Shown here one piece after another: positions 33,150 through 41,236 of a stretch of DNA of 64,000 nucleotides. The DNA comes from an uncultured Clostridium sp. (lineage in GTDB: Bacteria; Bacillota; Clostridia; Lachnospirales; Lachnospiraceae). The translations under genes and the position numbers were made by a program. The DNA is taken from positions 124,001-188,000 of the forward strand of contig UQMJ01000001.1 of the NCBI GenBank assembly GCA_900542035.1. The letters run 5' to 3'. Under the pieces are notes generated by a model that searched no databases, was not told the DNA's origin, and saw nothing but the letters and a program-made list of their open reading frames with translations. Positions within the stretch are counted from its first letter, which is position 1, and each line of letters starts with the position of its first letter.

Positions 33150-35306
33150 ATGGAACAAAAGAAAGGACGGGTAACCATTCCCACAGATTTGGATGTAATT
33201 CCGCAGACTTTAGAAATTATGGAGCAGTGGGGAGCAGATGCCATTCGGGACTGTGATGGAACGGATTTTCCAGAAGAACTTTGCAATGTAGATGCAAAGA
33301 TTTATTCCACATATTATACCACCCGAAAAGATAATAAATGGGCGCTGGAGAATCCGGAAGAAATCCAGCAGATGTATGTAATGACCCCATTTTATACAGC
33401 CGATGGGGAAGAACTGAAAATTAAGCTGATGAAGGGCCTGTATCCGGATATGTTAAAGCCTAACACCAGAGACGATATTACCCGCTGGTGGGAAGTCGTA
33501 GACCGTACAACCGGAGAAGTTGTTCCAACAGCCCGCTGGAGTTACAGCGAAGAAACCGGAGAAGTAACGGTAGCATCGGAAGCATTCCATGACTATACCG
33601 TCAGCTTCCTTGCATACATTATGTGGGATCCGGTCCATATGTACAATGCCGTTACCAATGGCTGGAAAGATGTAGAACACCAGATTACCTTTGACGTCCG
33701 CCAGCCAAAGACCCATGCATACACCTTAAAGCGTCTGCGTAAGTTTATTGAAGAACATCCATATGTAAACGTACTGCGCTTTACGACATTCTTCCATCAG
33801 TTTACGCTGATTTTCGACGAACTGGCCAGAGAAAAGTATGTAGACTGGTACGGATATTCTGCATCCGTCAGCCCATACATTTTAGAGCAGTTTGAAAAAG
33901 AAGCAGGATACCCGTTCCATCCGGAATACATCATTGACCAGGGATACTACAACAACCAGTACCGGATTCCAAGCAAAGAATTCCAGGATTTCCAGGCATT
34001 CCAGCGTCGGGAAGTTGCAAAAATCGTAAAAGAGATGGTAGACATTACCCACGAATGCGGCAGGGAAGCCATGATGTTTTTAGGCGACCACTGGATTGGA
34101 ACCGAGCCATTTATGGAAGAGTTTAAGACCATGGGCTTAGACGCGGTAGTAGGAAGCGTCGGAAACGGCTCTACCCTTCGTCTGATCAGCGACATTGAAG
34201 GCGTAACGTATACGGAAGGCCGTCTGCTTCCATACTTCTTCCCAGATACCTTCCACGAAGGCGGAGATCCGGTAAAAGAAGCAAAGGTTAACTGGGTAAC
34301 TGCCAGAAGAGCAATTTTAAGAAAGCCGATTGACCGCATTGGATACGGCGGATACTTAAAGCTGGCATTGGAGTTCCCAGACTTTATCGAGTATGTAGAC
34401 TCTGTGTGCAAGGAATTCAGAACCTTATATGACAATATGAAGGGCTGCGTACCATACTGCATCAAGAAAGTAGCCGTATTAAACTGCTGGGGCAAGATGA
34501 GAGCATGGGGCTGCCATATGGTTCACCACGCCATCTACCACAAAGAAAATTATTTCTATGCCGGCGTTATCGAGGCTCTGTCCGGCGCGCCATTTGACGT
34601 GAAATTTATCAGCTTCCAGGATATTCTGGACAATCCGGCTATTTTAGACGATATTGACGTTATCTTAAATGTAGGCGATGCAGATACTGCCCATACAGGC
34701 GGCGACTGGTGGAGCAATCCGGTTATCGTTTCTGCAATTAAGAAATTTGTTTATGAAGGCGGCGGCTTAATCGGAATCGGTGAACCTACCGGCCATCAGG
34801 CAAACGGACGGTTTATCCAGTTAGCCAACGTATTTGGAATTGAAAAAGAGACAGGCTTTACGCTTGGATACGACAAGTACAACTGGGATACCCACAGTCA
34901 CTTTATTACCGAGGACAGCAAGGGAACTATCGATTTTGGTGAAAACCAGAAGAATATGTATGCCCTGGAAGGCGCAGAAGTGCTGGTTGAAACAGACAAA
35001 CGTGTCAACCTGGCAGTAAATGAATTTGGAAAGGGCCGTGCCGTATACATGAGCGGACTTCCATACAGCTTTGAAAACAGCCGTCTGCTGTACCGTTCTA
35101 TTTTGTGGAGCGCCCATGATGAGGACAACCTGCACAAATGGTTCAGCACCAACTACAATGTAGAAGTTCATGCATATGTAGAGAACGGCAAGTTCTGTGT
35201 TGTAAACAATACCTATGAACCTCAGGAAACCACTGTTTACAGGGGAGATGGAACCAGCTTCCACCTGGATATGAAGGCCAATGAGATTATCTGGTATGAG
35301 ATTTAA
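33150..35306 (+). CDS. GH112 beta-galactoside phosphorylase (galacto-N-biose/lacto-N-biose or Gal-Rha type)
   Basis: This cytosolic enzyme splits beta-galactosides with phosphate, giving galactose-1-phosphate. Known GH112 enzymes act on Gal-GlcNAc/GalNAc, or on galactosyl-rhamnose. The 718-residue length and the N-terminal KGRVTIPTDLD and WGADAIRDCDGTDFP segments are characteristic. The proposed catalytic acid is D313 in LGDHWIGTEPF, at the same number as Asp313 of the Bifidobacterium longum enzyme. The later half holds EGGGLIGIGEPTGHQ. AGGAGG lies 11 bases before the ATG. Placement after an ABC importer without a secreted hydrolase means a small oligosaccharide is imported and split inside. 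Which disaccharide is used cannot be read from sequence. Confidence 0.93.
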   Translation: MEQKKGRVTIPTDLDVIPQTLEIMEQWGADAIRDCDGTDFPEELCNVDAKIYSTYYTTRKDNKWALENPEEIQQMYVMTPFYTADGEELKIKLMKGLYPDMLKPNTRDDITRWWEVVDRTTGEVVPTARWSYSEETGEVTVASEAFHDYTVSFLAYIMWDPVHMYNAVTNGWKDVEHQITFDVRQPKTHAYTLKRLRKFIEEHPYVNVLRFTTFFHQFTLIFDELAREKYVDWYGYSASVSPYILEQFEKEAGYPFHPEYIIDQGYYNNQYRIPSKEFQDFQAFQRREVAKIVKEMVDITHECGREAMMFLGDHWIGTEPFMEEFKTMGLDAVVGSVGNGSTLRLISDIEGVTYTEGRLLPYFFPDTFHEGGDPVKEAKVNWVTARRAILRKPIDRIGYGGYLKLALEFPDFIEYVDSVCKEFRTLYDNMKGCVPYCIKKVAVLNCWGKMRAWGCHMVHHAIYHKENYFYAGVIEALSGAPFDVKFISFQDILDNPAILDDIDVILNVGDADTAHTGGDWWSNPVIVSAIKKFVYEGGGLIGIGEPTGHQANGRFIQLANVFGIEKETGFTLGYDKYNWDTHSHFITEDSKGTIDFGENQKNMYALEGAEVLVETDKRVNLAVNEFGKGRAVYMSGLPYSFENSRLLYRSILWSAHDEDNLHKWFSTNYNVEVHAYVENGKFCVVNNTYEPQETTVYRGDGTSFHLDMKANEIIWYEI

Positions 35307-37587
35307 GAGGAAGTTTCCAGAAGCTTCTTCCAGCTGGGATCAGGGGATTCCCTTGGGAAATGGAAAGACAGGCTGTCTGATATGGGGGCCTTCCAATGGA
35401 ATCCGCTTCAGCCTGGACCGGACCGATATCTGGGATCGAACCAGGCTGGAGCACACCGCTGCTCCCGAATTTACCTACCGTAATCTGGTGCGTCTGGCAA
35501 AAGAAAAAAATACAACAGAGATCCGTCGTATTTTCGATGCGCCTTACCAGGAACCGGCGCCGACCAAGCTGCCCTCAGGAACGCTGATTCTGCATTTCCC
35601 TGAGAGCGCTTCAGTGGAATACAGCCTGGATCTGAAACAGGCGCAGGCAGAGCTGAACGTAAAGGGAAACGAGCAGACTATCTGCATCCAGGCAGTCTGC
35701 CATGCGGAAAACAAAACCGGCATGATTCGGGTGGGAGCAGTCCCACCCCTTTTTTCTCTGGAGCTGGAACATCCTGCTTTTGGAACACAAGAAGAAAAAA
35801 ACACCCGAAAATACGATCCGGATCACAGGGAAATTTCCCAGGGCAGTCTGAAAAATCTGCACTACCCCTGTCCGGTACAAGAGGAACGGATTGCTTCCGA
35901 TGGAATCCGTATTCTGCGTTATGTCCAGCCGGTAACGGACCGGTTTTCTTATGGTGTGACGGCGGCTGTCCGCGAAGAAGAGGGGAAAACCCTGATCTTT
36001 TACCGGATAAGCAGTTCAGACGACGGAGAAAACTGGCTTGAGGAGACAGAAGCGCTTCTGCGCAGCCAGATAAAAGCCGGCTATGAAGCTTATCAGGCCA
36101 GTCACAGGAACTGGTGGAAAAACTTCTGGAAGAAAAGTTCGGTTCATCTTCCGGAAAAGCTGGCAGAAGAACAATGGTATATGACCAACTATCTGTTTGC
36201 ATCCTGCTCCAGAAAGGGCTGCTTTCCCATGCCTCTCCAGGGAGTATGGACAGCGGACGACGGCTGCCTGCCGCCCTGGAAAGGGGACTACCACAACGAT
36301 TTAAATACCCAGCTTTCCTACACCCATTTTTTTAAGGCGGGTCATTGGGAAGAAGGAGAAGCATTCCTGGATTTTCTATGGGAGTTAAGACCTGCCGCCA
36401 GAGAGTTTGCAAAGAAATTTTACGGTACAGAAGGAATCTGTCTGCCAGGAGTAATGACCATAGACGGCCAGCCTTTAGGCGGCTGGCCGATGTATTCGTT
36501 AAGCCCGACCCAGCAGATCTGGCTTTGCCAGTCCTTTGACCTTTATTACCGCTATACAGGGGATCGAAACGTTCTGATCAAGCGGGCCTGGCCTTATATG
36601 CGGGAGACGGCAGTCTGCATAACCAGTCTTCTGGAAGAGGGCGAGGATGGGAAATACCGTCTTTTGGTGTCCAGTTCGCCGGAGATACACGACGACGAAA
36701 CAGAGTCCTGGGTAACGCCTAACAGCAACTACGATCTGGCGCTGCTTCGCTATCTGTATCAGACACTGACGGAGTATGCCAGAGAACTGGGGGAAGAAAA
36801 AGAGCTGGAAAGGTGGCAGAATATTCTAAAAAAGCTTCCGGATCTGGCAGTAGACGACAGAGGAGTGCTGATGCTGTCTCCCGATGGAATCCTGACAGAA
36901 TCCCATCGCCACCTGTCCAATGCCCTGGCTATCTGCCCGCTGCATCTGATTGGCTATGACAAGCAGGAAGACCGGCGGATTGTGGATGCAGTGGTATCGG
37001 ATTATGAGTTTTTAGGCACTGGTATGTGGGTTGGATTTTCCTTTGCCTGGATGTCCCACCTGTACGGAATTCAGGGCAATGGGGAAGGAGCCTGGGACAG
37101 ACTGCGGATTTTCTGGGAAAGCTTCTGTTCCTCCAATGGATTTCACTTAAATGGAGACTACAAAAAGCGGGGTTACAGCACCTTCCATTACCGGCCGTTT
37201 ACCCTGGAAGCCAATATGTATGCAGCGGACGCCCTGCAGGAAATGCTTTTGCAGACAGAAAAAGGACGGGTGATTCTGTTTCCTGCCGTACCGGAAGAAT
37301 GGAAGCAGAAAGGTCTTTCCTTTCAGGGCTTTCAAGGCTTTGGGGGAATTTGTATATCTGCCCGCATGAAAGAAGGAAAAGTAATGTCCATTACCCTGAC
37401 TTCCGCGATAGACCAGGACGTAACCGTACAAGGCATTTTTGGGGCAGCAAGGCCAGAGAAGCCGGAAAAATCCGGTTCAGAAGAATGGACGCTGGAAACA
37501 GACAGACTGCAGGTAAGGCTAAAGGCAGGGGAAACCTGGAACTGGCAGGCTGGGGTGCAGAAAGAGAACGATGCGAGGAAGGGGTAA
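35281..37587 (+). CDS. GH95-like glycoside hydrolase with altered catalytic positions
   Basis: The 768-residue protein has no signal peptide and so acts in the cytosol. The N-terminal IPLGNGKTGCLIWG matches the GH95 (alpha-1,2-L-fucosidase / alpha-L-galactosidase) beta-domain. The (alpha/alpha)6 barrel follows, with YHNDLNTQLSY and the SSSPE segment carrying the likely acid E468. By my alignment, the Asn421 position of the Bifidobacterium enzyme is Asp340 here (Asn423 is kept as N342). The usual FQIDGNFG motif reads FTLEANMYA, so Asp766 becomes E643. Specificity may therefore be different. The start overlaps GH112, and a second ATG at 35296 is equally possible because neither has a good ribosome binding site. 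Confidence 0.75.
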   Translation: MRLSGMRFKRKFPEASSSWDQGIPLGNGKTGCLIWGPSNGIRFSLDRTDIWDRTRLEHTAAPEFTYRNLVRLAKEKNTTEIRRIFDAPYQEPAPTKLPSGTLILHFPESASVEYSLDLKQAQAELNVKGNEQTICIQAVCHAENKTGMIRVGAVPPLFSLELEHPAFGTQEEKNTRKYDPDHREISQGSLKNLHYPCPVQEERIASDGIRILRYVQPVTDRFSYGVTAAVREEEGKTLIFYRISSSDDGENWLEETEALLRSQIKAGYEAYQASHRNWWKNFWKKSSVHLPEKLAEEQWYMTNYLFASCSRKGCFPMPLQGVWTADDGCLPPWKGDYHNDLNTQLSYTHFFKAGHWEEGEAFLDFLWELRPAAREFAKKFYGTEGICLPGVMTIDGQPLGGWPMYSLSPTQQIWLCQSFDLYYRYTGDRNVLIKRAWPYMRETAVCITSLLEEGEDGKYRLLVSSSPEIHDDETESWVTPNSNYDLALLRYLYQTLTEYARELGEEKELERWQNILKKLPDLAVDDRGVLMLSPDGILTESHRHLSNALAICPLHLIGYDKQEDRRIVDAVVSDYEFLGTGMWVGFSFAWMSHLYGIQGNGEGAWDRLRIFWESFCSSNGFHLNGDYKKRGYSTFHYRPFTLEANMYAADALQEMLLQTEKGRVILFPAVPEEWKQKGLSFQGFQGFGGICISARMKEGKVMSITLTSAIDQDVTVQGIFGAARPEKPEKSGSEEWTLETDRLQVRLKAGETWNWQAGVQKENDARKG

Positions 37588-37588
37588 T

Positions 37589-38467
37589 ATGGCAAGAAAC
37601 TTCTCAGAATGGCTGTCCGGATTTCGGGACAGCATTGCAGATTACGGCTATTATACGGACTTTGAAAAGGTACACCGCAATGTAAAGGACGTTACGGTGG
37701 AGTTAAACATTTTAAATTCCCTAATCGGTTCTAAAACCATAGAAGAGGATTTCCTGGATCTGCTGAAACGGTATCCGGAAGTTTTAAGATGCATTCCTTT
37801 GCTTCTGGCTGTGCGGGCAGATGAGATTTACTGTCAGGACAGTGACGGAGGGGTCTTATACTCCTTTAAAAAGCCGGAAAATTTCCTGTTTACAGAAGAG
37901 GACTATTCAAAATACGCATATTTTATGCGGCAGACCGGATTATTTGACCTATTGGAACACCACATGATACACAGTCTGGTGGATTATGCCACAGGCGTGG
38001 AAACGGGACTGGACTCCAACGGCAGGAAAAACAGGGGCGGTCACCTGATGGAAGATCTGGTGGAACAGTTTATCCAGAAAGCTGGATTTATAAAAGATTC
38101 CACGTATTTTAAAGAGATGTACATTTACCAGATCACAGAAAAATGGGGAATCGACCTGTCTGCTGTTTCCAACCAGGGAAAAATGGAAAAGAGATTTGAT
38201 TTTGTAGTAAAAACGCCGTCCATGATTTATGGGATTGAGACGAATTTTTACGGGAGCGGCGGTTCCAAGCTCAATGAAACAGCGCGAAGCTACAAGACCC
38301 TGGCATTGGAAGCCAAAGAGATCAACGGATTTACGTTTGTCTGGTTTACCGATGGAAAAGGATGGGGAAAGGCCCGCCACAACCTGGAAGAAACCTTTGA
38401 TGTGTTAGAGCATATCTATCATATCGGAGATATGGAAAACGGGATTATGAAAGAGATTTTTGTATAA
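37589..38467 (+). CDS. DpnII/MboI-family type II restriction endonuclease (GATC)
   Basis: The 292-residue protein is similar along its whole length to DpnII, the nuclease that cuts unmethylated GATC. Shared segments include FSEWL near the N-terminus, YYTDFEKVHRNV, LNILNSLIGSK, LVDYATGVETGLDSNGRKNR, KRFDFVVK, an acidic-Asn-Phe catalytic core (IETNFYGSGGSKLNETARSY), and FVWFTDGKGWGKA. I chose the ATG at 37589, 4 bases after GAGGAAGGGG and just behind the GH95-like stop. Dam-type methyltransferases normally accompany this enzyme, but none is in the window. GATC occurs many times in this DNA, so the host must protect it from elsewhere, or the enzyme is inactive. Confidence 0.93.
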   Translation: MARNFSEWLSGFRDSIADYGYYTDFEKVHRNVKDVTVELNILNSLIGSKTIEEDFLDLLKRYPEVLRCIPLLLAVRADEIYCQDSDGGVLYSFKKPENFLFTEEDYSKYAYFMRQTGLFDLLEHHMIHSLVDYATGVETGLDSNGRKNRGGHLMEDLVEQFIQKAGFIKDSTYFKEMYIYQITEKWGIDLSAVSNQGKMEKRFDFVVKTPSMIYGIETNFYGSGGSKLNETARSYKTLALEAKEINGFTFVWFTDGKGWGKARHNLEETFDVLEHIYHIGDMENGIMKEIFV

Positions 38468-38468
38468 G

Positions 38469-38510
38469 AAAAGCGCGGAACAGTCGTTTTCGAGACTGAT
38501 CCGCGCTTTT
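38469..38510. terminator. Bidirectional terminator between the restriction gene and hsp20
   Basis: AAAAGCGCGGA pairs with TCCGCGCTTTT, with an inner CAGTC/GACTG helix. Poly-A and poly-T arms on either side make it work in both directions for convergent genes. Confidence 0.88.
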
Positions 38511-38515
38511 GGCGG

Positions 38516-38944
38516 TTATCCTTCAATGGCAATCCGATGGGTATCTTCTACCTGCGCAACGGTTTCCTTTTTGGGAATCAGAAGCTTTAACGTACCGTTT
38601 TCAAAACGGGCCTTAATGTCTTCTTCCGTAATCTGATCTCCTACGTAAAAACTTCTGCTGCAGGAACCGCTGTAACGCTCTTTCCGGATGTAGCGGCCGG
38701 AACGGTCGGTTTCTTCTTTATTGGAATTGGAAGAGGCATGAATCGTCAGATAGCCGTCCTGCAATTCGGCTTTGACGTCTTCCTTCTGGACGCCAGGCAG
38801 ATTCATGGTAACTTCATATCCCTGATCGCCTTCCTTCACATCCGTACTCATCAGTCCGGTCTCTTGATAGCTTCCAAAATCAGCAAATGGAAAATCAAAA
38901 AAGTTCTGGAATAGGTTTTCATTAAATAGTCTAGGCATTAACAT
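38516..38944 (-). CDS. Hsp20 / alpha-crystallin small heat shock protein
   Basis: This ATP-independent holdase binds unfolding proteins. The 142-residue product has the alpha-crystallin core: VTMNLPGVQKEDVKAELQDGYL, the GRYIRKERYSGSCSRSFYV stretch with the family R-F/SFY pattern, and the NGTLKLLIPKK strand. A C-terminal IAIEG replaces the classical IxI motif. AAAGGAGCG precedes the ATG at 38944. A promoter and an inverted repeat sit in its leader (see separate entries). Confidence 0.93.
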   Translation of the reverse strand: MLMPRLFNENLFQNFFDFPFADFGSYQETGLMSTDVKEGDQGYEVTMNLPGVQKEDVKAELQDGYLTIHASSNSNKEETDRSGRYIRKERYSGSCSRSFYVGDQITEEDIKARFENGTLKLLIPKKETVAQVEDTHRIAIEG

Positions 38945-38983
38945 AAATCATCGCTCCTTTTTGCAATACCAGATTTTGAATGT

Positions 38984-39004
38984 AGATGTTGTTTGAAAAC
39001 ATCT
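38984..39004 (-). promoter_or_regulatory. Perfect 7-bp inverted repeat in the hsp20 leader
   Basis: AGATGTT and AACATCT (as read on the + strand) face each other across 7 bases, between the promoter and the start codon. It is a candidate operator or an RNA thermometer/hairpin. It is not a CIRCE element. Confidence 0.5.
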
Positions 39005-39024
39005 GTATCATTTGTTCTATATGT

Positions 39025-39052
39025 AATATAACACATAAAAATTAAAAGTCAA
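39025..39052 (-). promoter_or_regulatory. Sigma-A-type promoter of hsp20
   Basis: Read on the - strand: TTGACT-N16-TATATT, about 80 bases before the start codon. Confidence 0.65.
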
Positions 39053-39152
39053 GACCAGACAGAAAAGTTTATATATTTTTTAGAAATTTGGGAATGTGAA
39101 AAGGAAAAAAGTGAACGGTTGAAAAAATCCTCTCCGGATATTCGGCGCCTTA

Positions 39153-39181
39153 TTGATTTGAGCCTGTTATGATGATATTAT
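39153..39181 (+). promoter_or_regulatory. Promoter of the 72-aa protein/HAD phosphatase unit
   Basis: TTGATT-N17-TATTAT lies about 50 bases before the GTG start of the small gene. Confidence 0.6.
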
Positions 39182-39230
39182 AGAACAGAAAATGGTATGA
39201 GGCTGCTCAAATACAGCAAGGAGGATAACA

Positions 39231-39449
39231 GTGAAAAAAACAGTTCAAGAGGGGCAGGAGCTTTTTTATATAGAAGAAAATCAAATTTATTCCGGTCATG
39301 CAGTAGAAGTAATGGATACGCCTCAGGGACAGACGTTCAGCATCGATACGATTGGCGCCTGCGAAGGCCTGTGCGTATTTTCTGATACGGTAATTGGAAA
39401 TACCGTCTTTTTTACCAGAGAAGAGGCAGAAAAAAGATGGAACAAATAA
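39231..39449 (+). CDS. Hypothetical 72-residue cytosolic protein
   Basis: I do not recognise a family. The start is GTG at 39231, with a perfect AAGGAGG 6 bases upstream and its own promoter, so it is a real gene. The sequence is mixed and acidic, with no membrane segment. Beta-like stretches (EVMDTPQGQTFSIDTIGA, FSDTVIGNTVFF) alternate with a helical, charged C-terminus (REEAEKRWNK). A cysteine pair separated by four residues (ACEGLC) stands in the middle. It precedes the HAD gene by 17 bases and may be co-transcribed with it. Another overlapping frame in this region lacks a ribosome binding site and was ignored. Confidence 0.7.
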   Translation: MKKTVQEGQELFYIEENQIYSGHAVEVMDTPQGQTFSIDTIGACEGLCVFSDTVIGNTVFFTREEAEKRWNK

Positions 39450-39466
39450 GAAAAAGGAGACCAACT

Positions 39467-40120
39467 ATGTCCAAACAATACCTTCTTTTTGATTTAGACG
39501 GGACGCTGACCGATCCTATGGAAGGAATAACCAAATCTGTCCAGTACGCGCTGGAACGGTTTGGGATCAGCGAACCGGAATTAGAGAATTTATGCTGTTT
39601 TATCGGGCCGCCGTTAAAGGACAGTTTTATGAACTATTATGGCTTTTCAGAGAGCCAGGCAGAGGAAGCCATCCAGGTATTTAGGGAGTATTTTTCCGTA
39701 ACAGGCCTGTATGAAAACAAAGTGTTTCCTGGCATGGAGGAGATGTTACAAGCATTAAAAGAAGCAGGAAAAACCCTGCTGGTTGCGACTTCCAAACCAG
39801 AGCATTTTGCCAGACAGATCCTTTCCCATTTCCATTTGGATTCCTATTTTTCCTTTATTGGCGGGGCTGATATGGCGGAAACCAGGGTAAAAAAAGGGGA
39901 CGTAGTCCGCTATGTATTAGAAGAATCCGGCATTCCGGAAAAGGAAGAAGCCGTCATGGTAGGAGATCGGGAACATGACATTTTAGGAGCAAAAGAAAAC
40001 GGCCTGGACAGCGTAGGCGTACTGTTCGGCTATGGAGACAGAGAAGAATTAGAACAGGCAGAAGCAGACTGGATTGTGGAAACGGTAGAAGAATTAAAGC
40101 ATCTGCTTTTGACCATTTAG
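39467..40120 (+). CDS. HAD superfamily phosphatase (phosphoglycolate phosphatase/PGMB-like)
   Basis: The 217-residue protein has all HAD motifs: DLDGTLTD (nucleophile D9, acid D11), the cap domain, LLVATSKPE (motif II Thr/Ser), a lysine in RVKKGDVV and the acidic VGDREHDILGAKENG. The cap and the ITKSVQYALERFGI opening resemble phosphoglycolate phosphatase (Gph) and related phosphatases. The substrate is not certain. I chose the ATG at 39467 after AAAAGGAGA. A longer reading starts inside the previous gene. Confidence 0.85.
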   Translation: MSKQYLLFDLDGTLTDPMEGITKSVQYALERFGISEPELENLCCFIGPPLKDSFMNYYGFSESQAEEAIQVFREYFSVTGLYENKVFPGMEEMLQALKEAGKTLLVATSKPEHFARQILSHFHLDSYFSFIGGADMAETRVKKGDVVRYVLEESGIPEKEEAVMVGDREHDILGAKENGLDSVGVLFGYGDREELEQAEADWIVETVEELKHLLLTI

Positions 40121-40135
40121 AGGATAAGAGAGATT

Positions 40136-41149
40136 ATGTTAAAAGACGATATGATAATGAAAACCGGCATTATCCACATATTGGATTCCTCTATGGGAAT
40201 GCCGGTGCTTTCTGATTATGAGATGGAAATGGGCACCGATTTGTCAGACTTTCTGAAGGGACATATTGAGAAATTTACAGAAAGCGACGAGGTAAAAATC
40301 TGTCAGTTTTCCGATACTTCTGAGGCCATGAGACTGATTCAGGAGTGTACGCCAAATAACTTTGCACAGACCAGTAAAGACCTTGCCAACCGGCTGTTCG
40401 GGATTATGAATTCCAACATTGAGATACCGTCAGGAGACCTGGCAGTTGTGGTATTTGGCTGCGAAGGAAAGGATTATCTGGGGATTTTAAAGCTGAATTA
40501 CCGGACGTCCTATACCCATCAGACAAAGACGAAAGAAGACGGAAGCAACGGCAATCACATTATTCTTCAAAGGGCGCTGCTGCCGGCCCAGGGCCAGAAG
40601 CTTTCCGAAGCCTGCGTAGTAGATTTGTCTAACGGTTCCATTCTTCTGACAGAAAAAAAGTATGAGATCAATGGGGAAAAACGGCTGTATTTTTCTGAAC
40701 TGTTCTTAGAATGCCAGGCACCGTTATCCCAGAAAAGCCGGATGGATATTGTCACAAAAGCAGTGGAACAGGTCAACAAAAAGTATTATGGAGATGACGA
40801 TGCAGAGCGCAAGATGGAAGTGAAGAACGTCATCTACAAAGAGCTGGAAGAAAGCGGAACCCTGCGGGTAGAATCGGTAAAAGAAAAGGTATTTCCAGAC
40901 AGCCCCGAAATGCAGGAAGAGCTGGTGGAAAAGCTGGATAAATACAATCTGGCAGACGCCGTCGTAGAGCCGAAGACAGAAAAAACCATTAAAAAATTCC
41001 AGAAGCAGCATCTGACTACAGATACGGGGATTGAAATTACCATTCCAATGGAAGAGTATGGAAATCCGGATCGGGTGGAATTTATTACCAATCCGGATGG
41101 GACAATCTCGGTTTTGATTAAAAATATCGGCCGTCTGTCCTCGAAGTAG
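40136..41149 (+). CDS. Nucleoid-associated protein, NdpA/YejK-like family
   Basis: The 337-residue protein resembles the 37-kDa nucleoid-associated protein family (PF04245, E. coli YejK/NdpA). Features include the N-terminal GIIHILDSSMGMPVLSD, the LANRLFGIMN segment, and the middle strand region LGILKLNYRTSYTHQ followed by VVDLSNGSILLTEKKY. The C-terminal third is charged and helical, then beta-rich (GIEITIPMEEYG). Members are thought to bind the nucleoid, and the molecular role is unclear. It follows the HAD gene after 15 bases and has no obvious terminator after it. Confidence 0.75.
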   Translation: MLKDDMIMKTGIIHILDSSMGMPVLSDYEMEMGTDLSDFLKGHIEKFTESDEVKICQFSDTSEAMRLIQECTPNNFAQTSKDLANRLFGIMNSNIEIPSGDLAVVVFGCEGKDYLGILKLNYRTSYTHQTKTKEDGSNGNHIILQRALLPAQGQKLSEACVVDLSNGSILLTEKKYEINGEKRLYFSELFLECQAPLSQKSRMDIVTKAVEQVNKKYYGDDDAERKMEVKNVIYKELEESGTLRVESVKEKVFPDSPEMQEELVEKLDKYNLADAVVEPKTEKTIKKFQKQHLTTDTGIEITIPMEEYGNPDRVEFITNPDGTISVLIKNIGRLSSK

Positions 41150-41162
41150 GGCAGTTAAGGGA

Positions 41163-41191
41163 TTGTTTTTTCTGCCTGCCCGCGCTATAAT
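41163..41191 (+). promoter_or_regulatory. Promoter of gltX
   Basis: TTGTTT-N17-TATAAT. CTGCCT (41172-41177) and AGGCAG (41192-41197) form an inverted repeat flanking the -10 box. Confidence 0.72.
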
Positions 41192-41236
41192 AGGCAGGAA
41201 TAAGATTGTGTCATTAACAGACAAATGGAGGAACCC

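Noticed and set aside
37026..37685. 219-residue alternative frame within the GH95-like gene and start of the restriction gene
   Set aside because: Overlaps two well-supported genes in other frames and lacks a ribosome binding site or domain.
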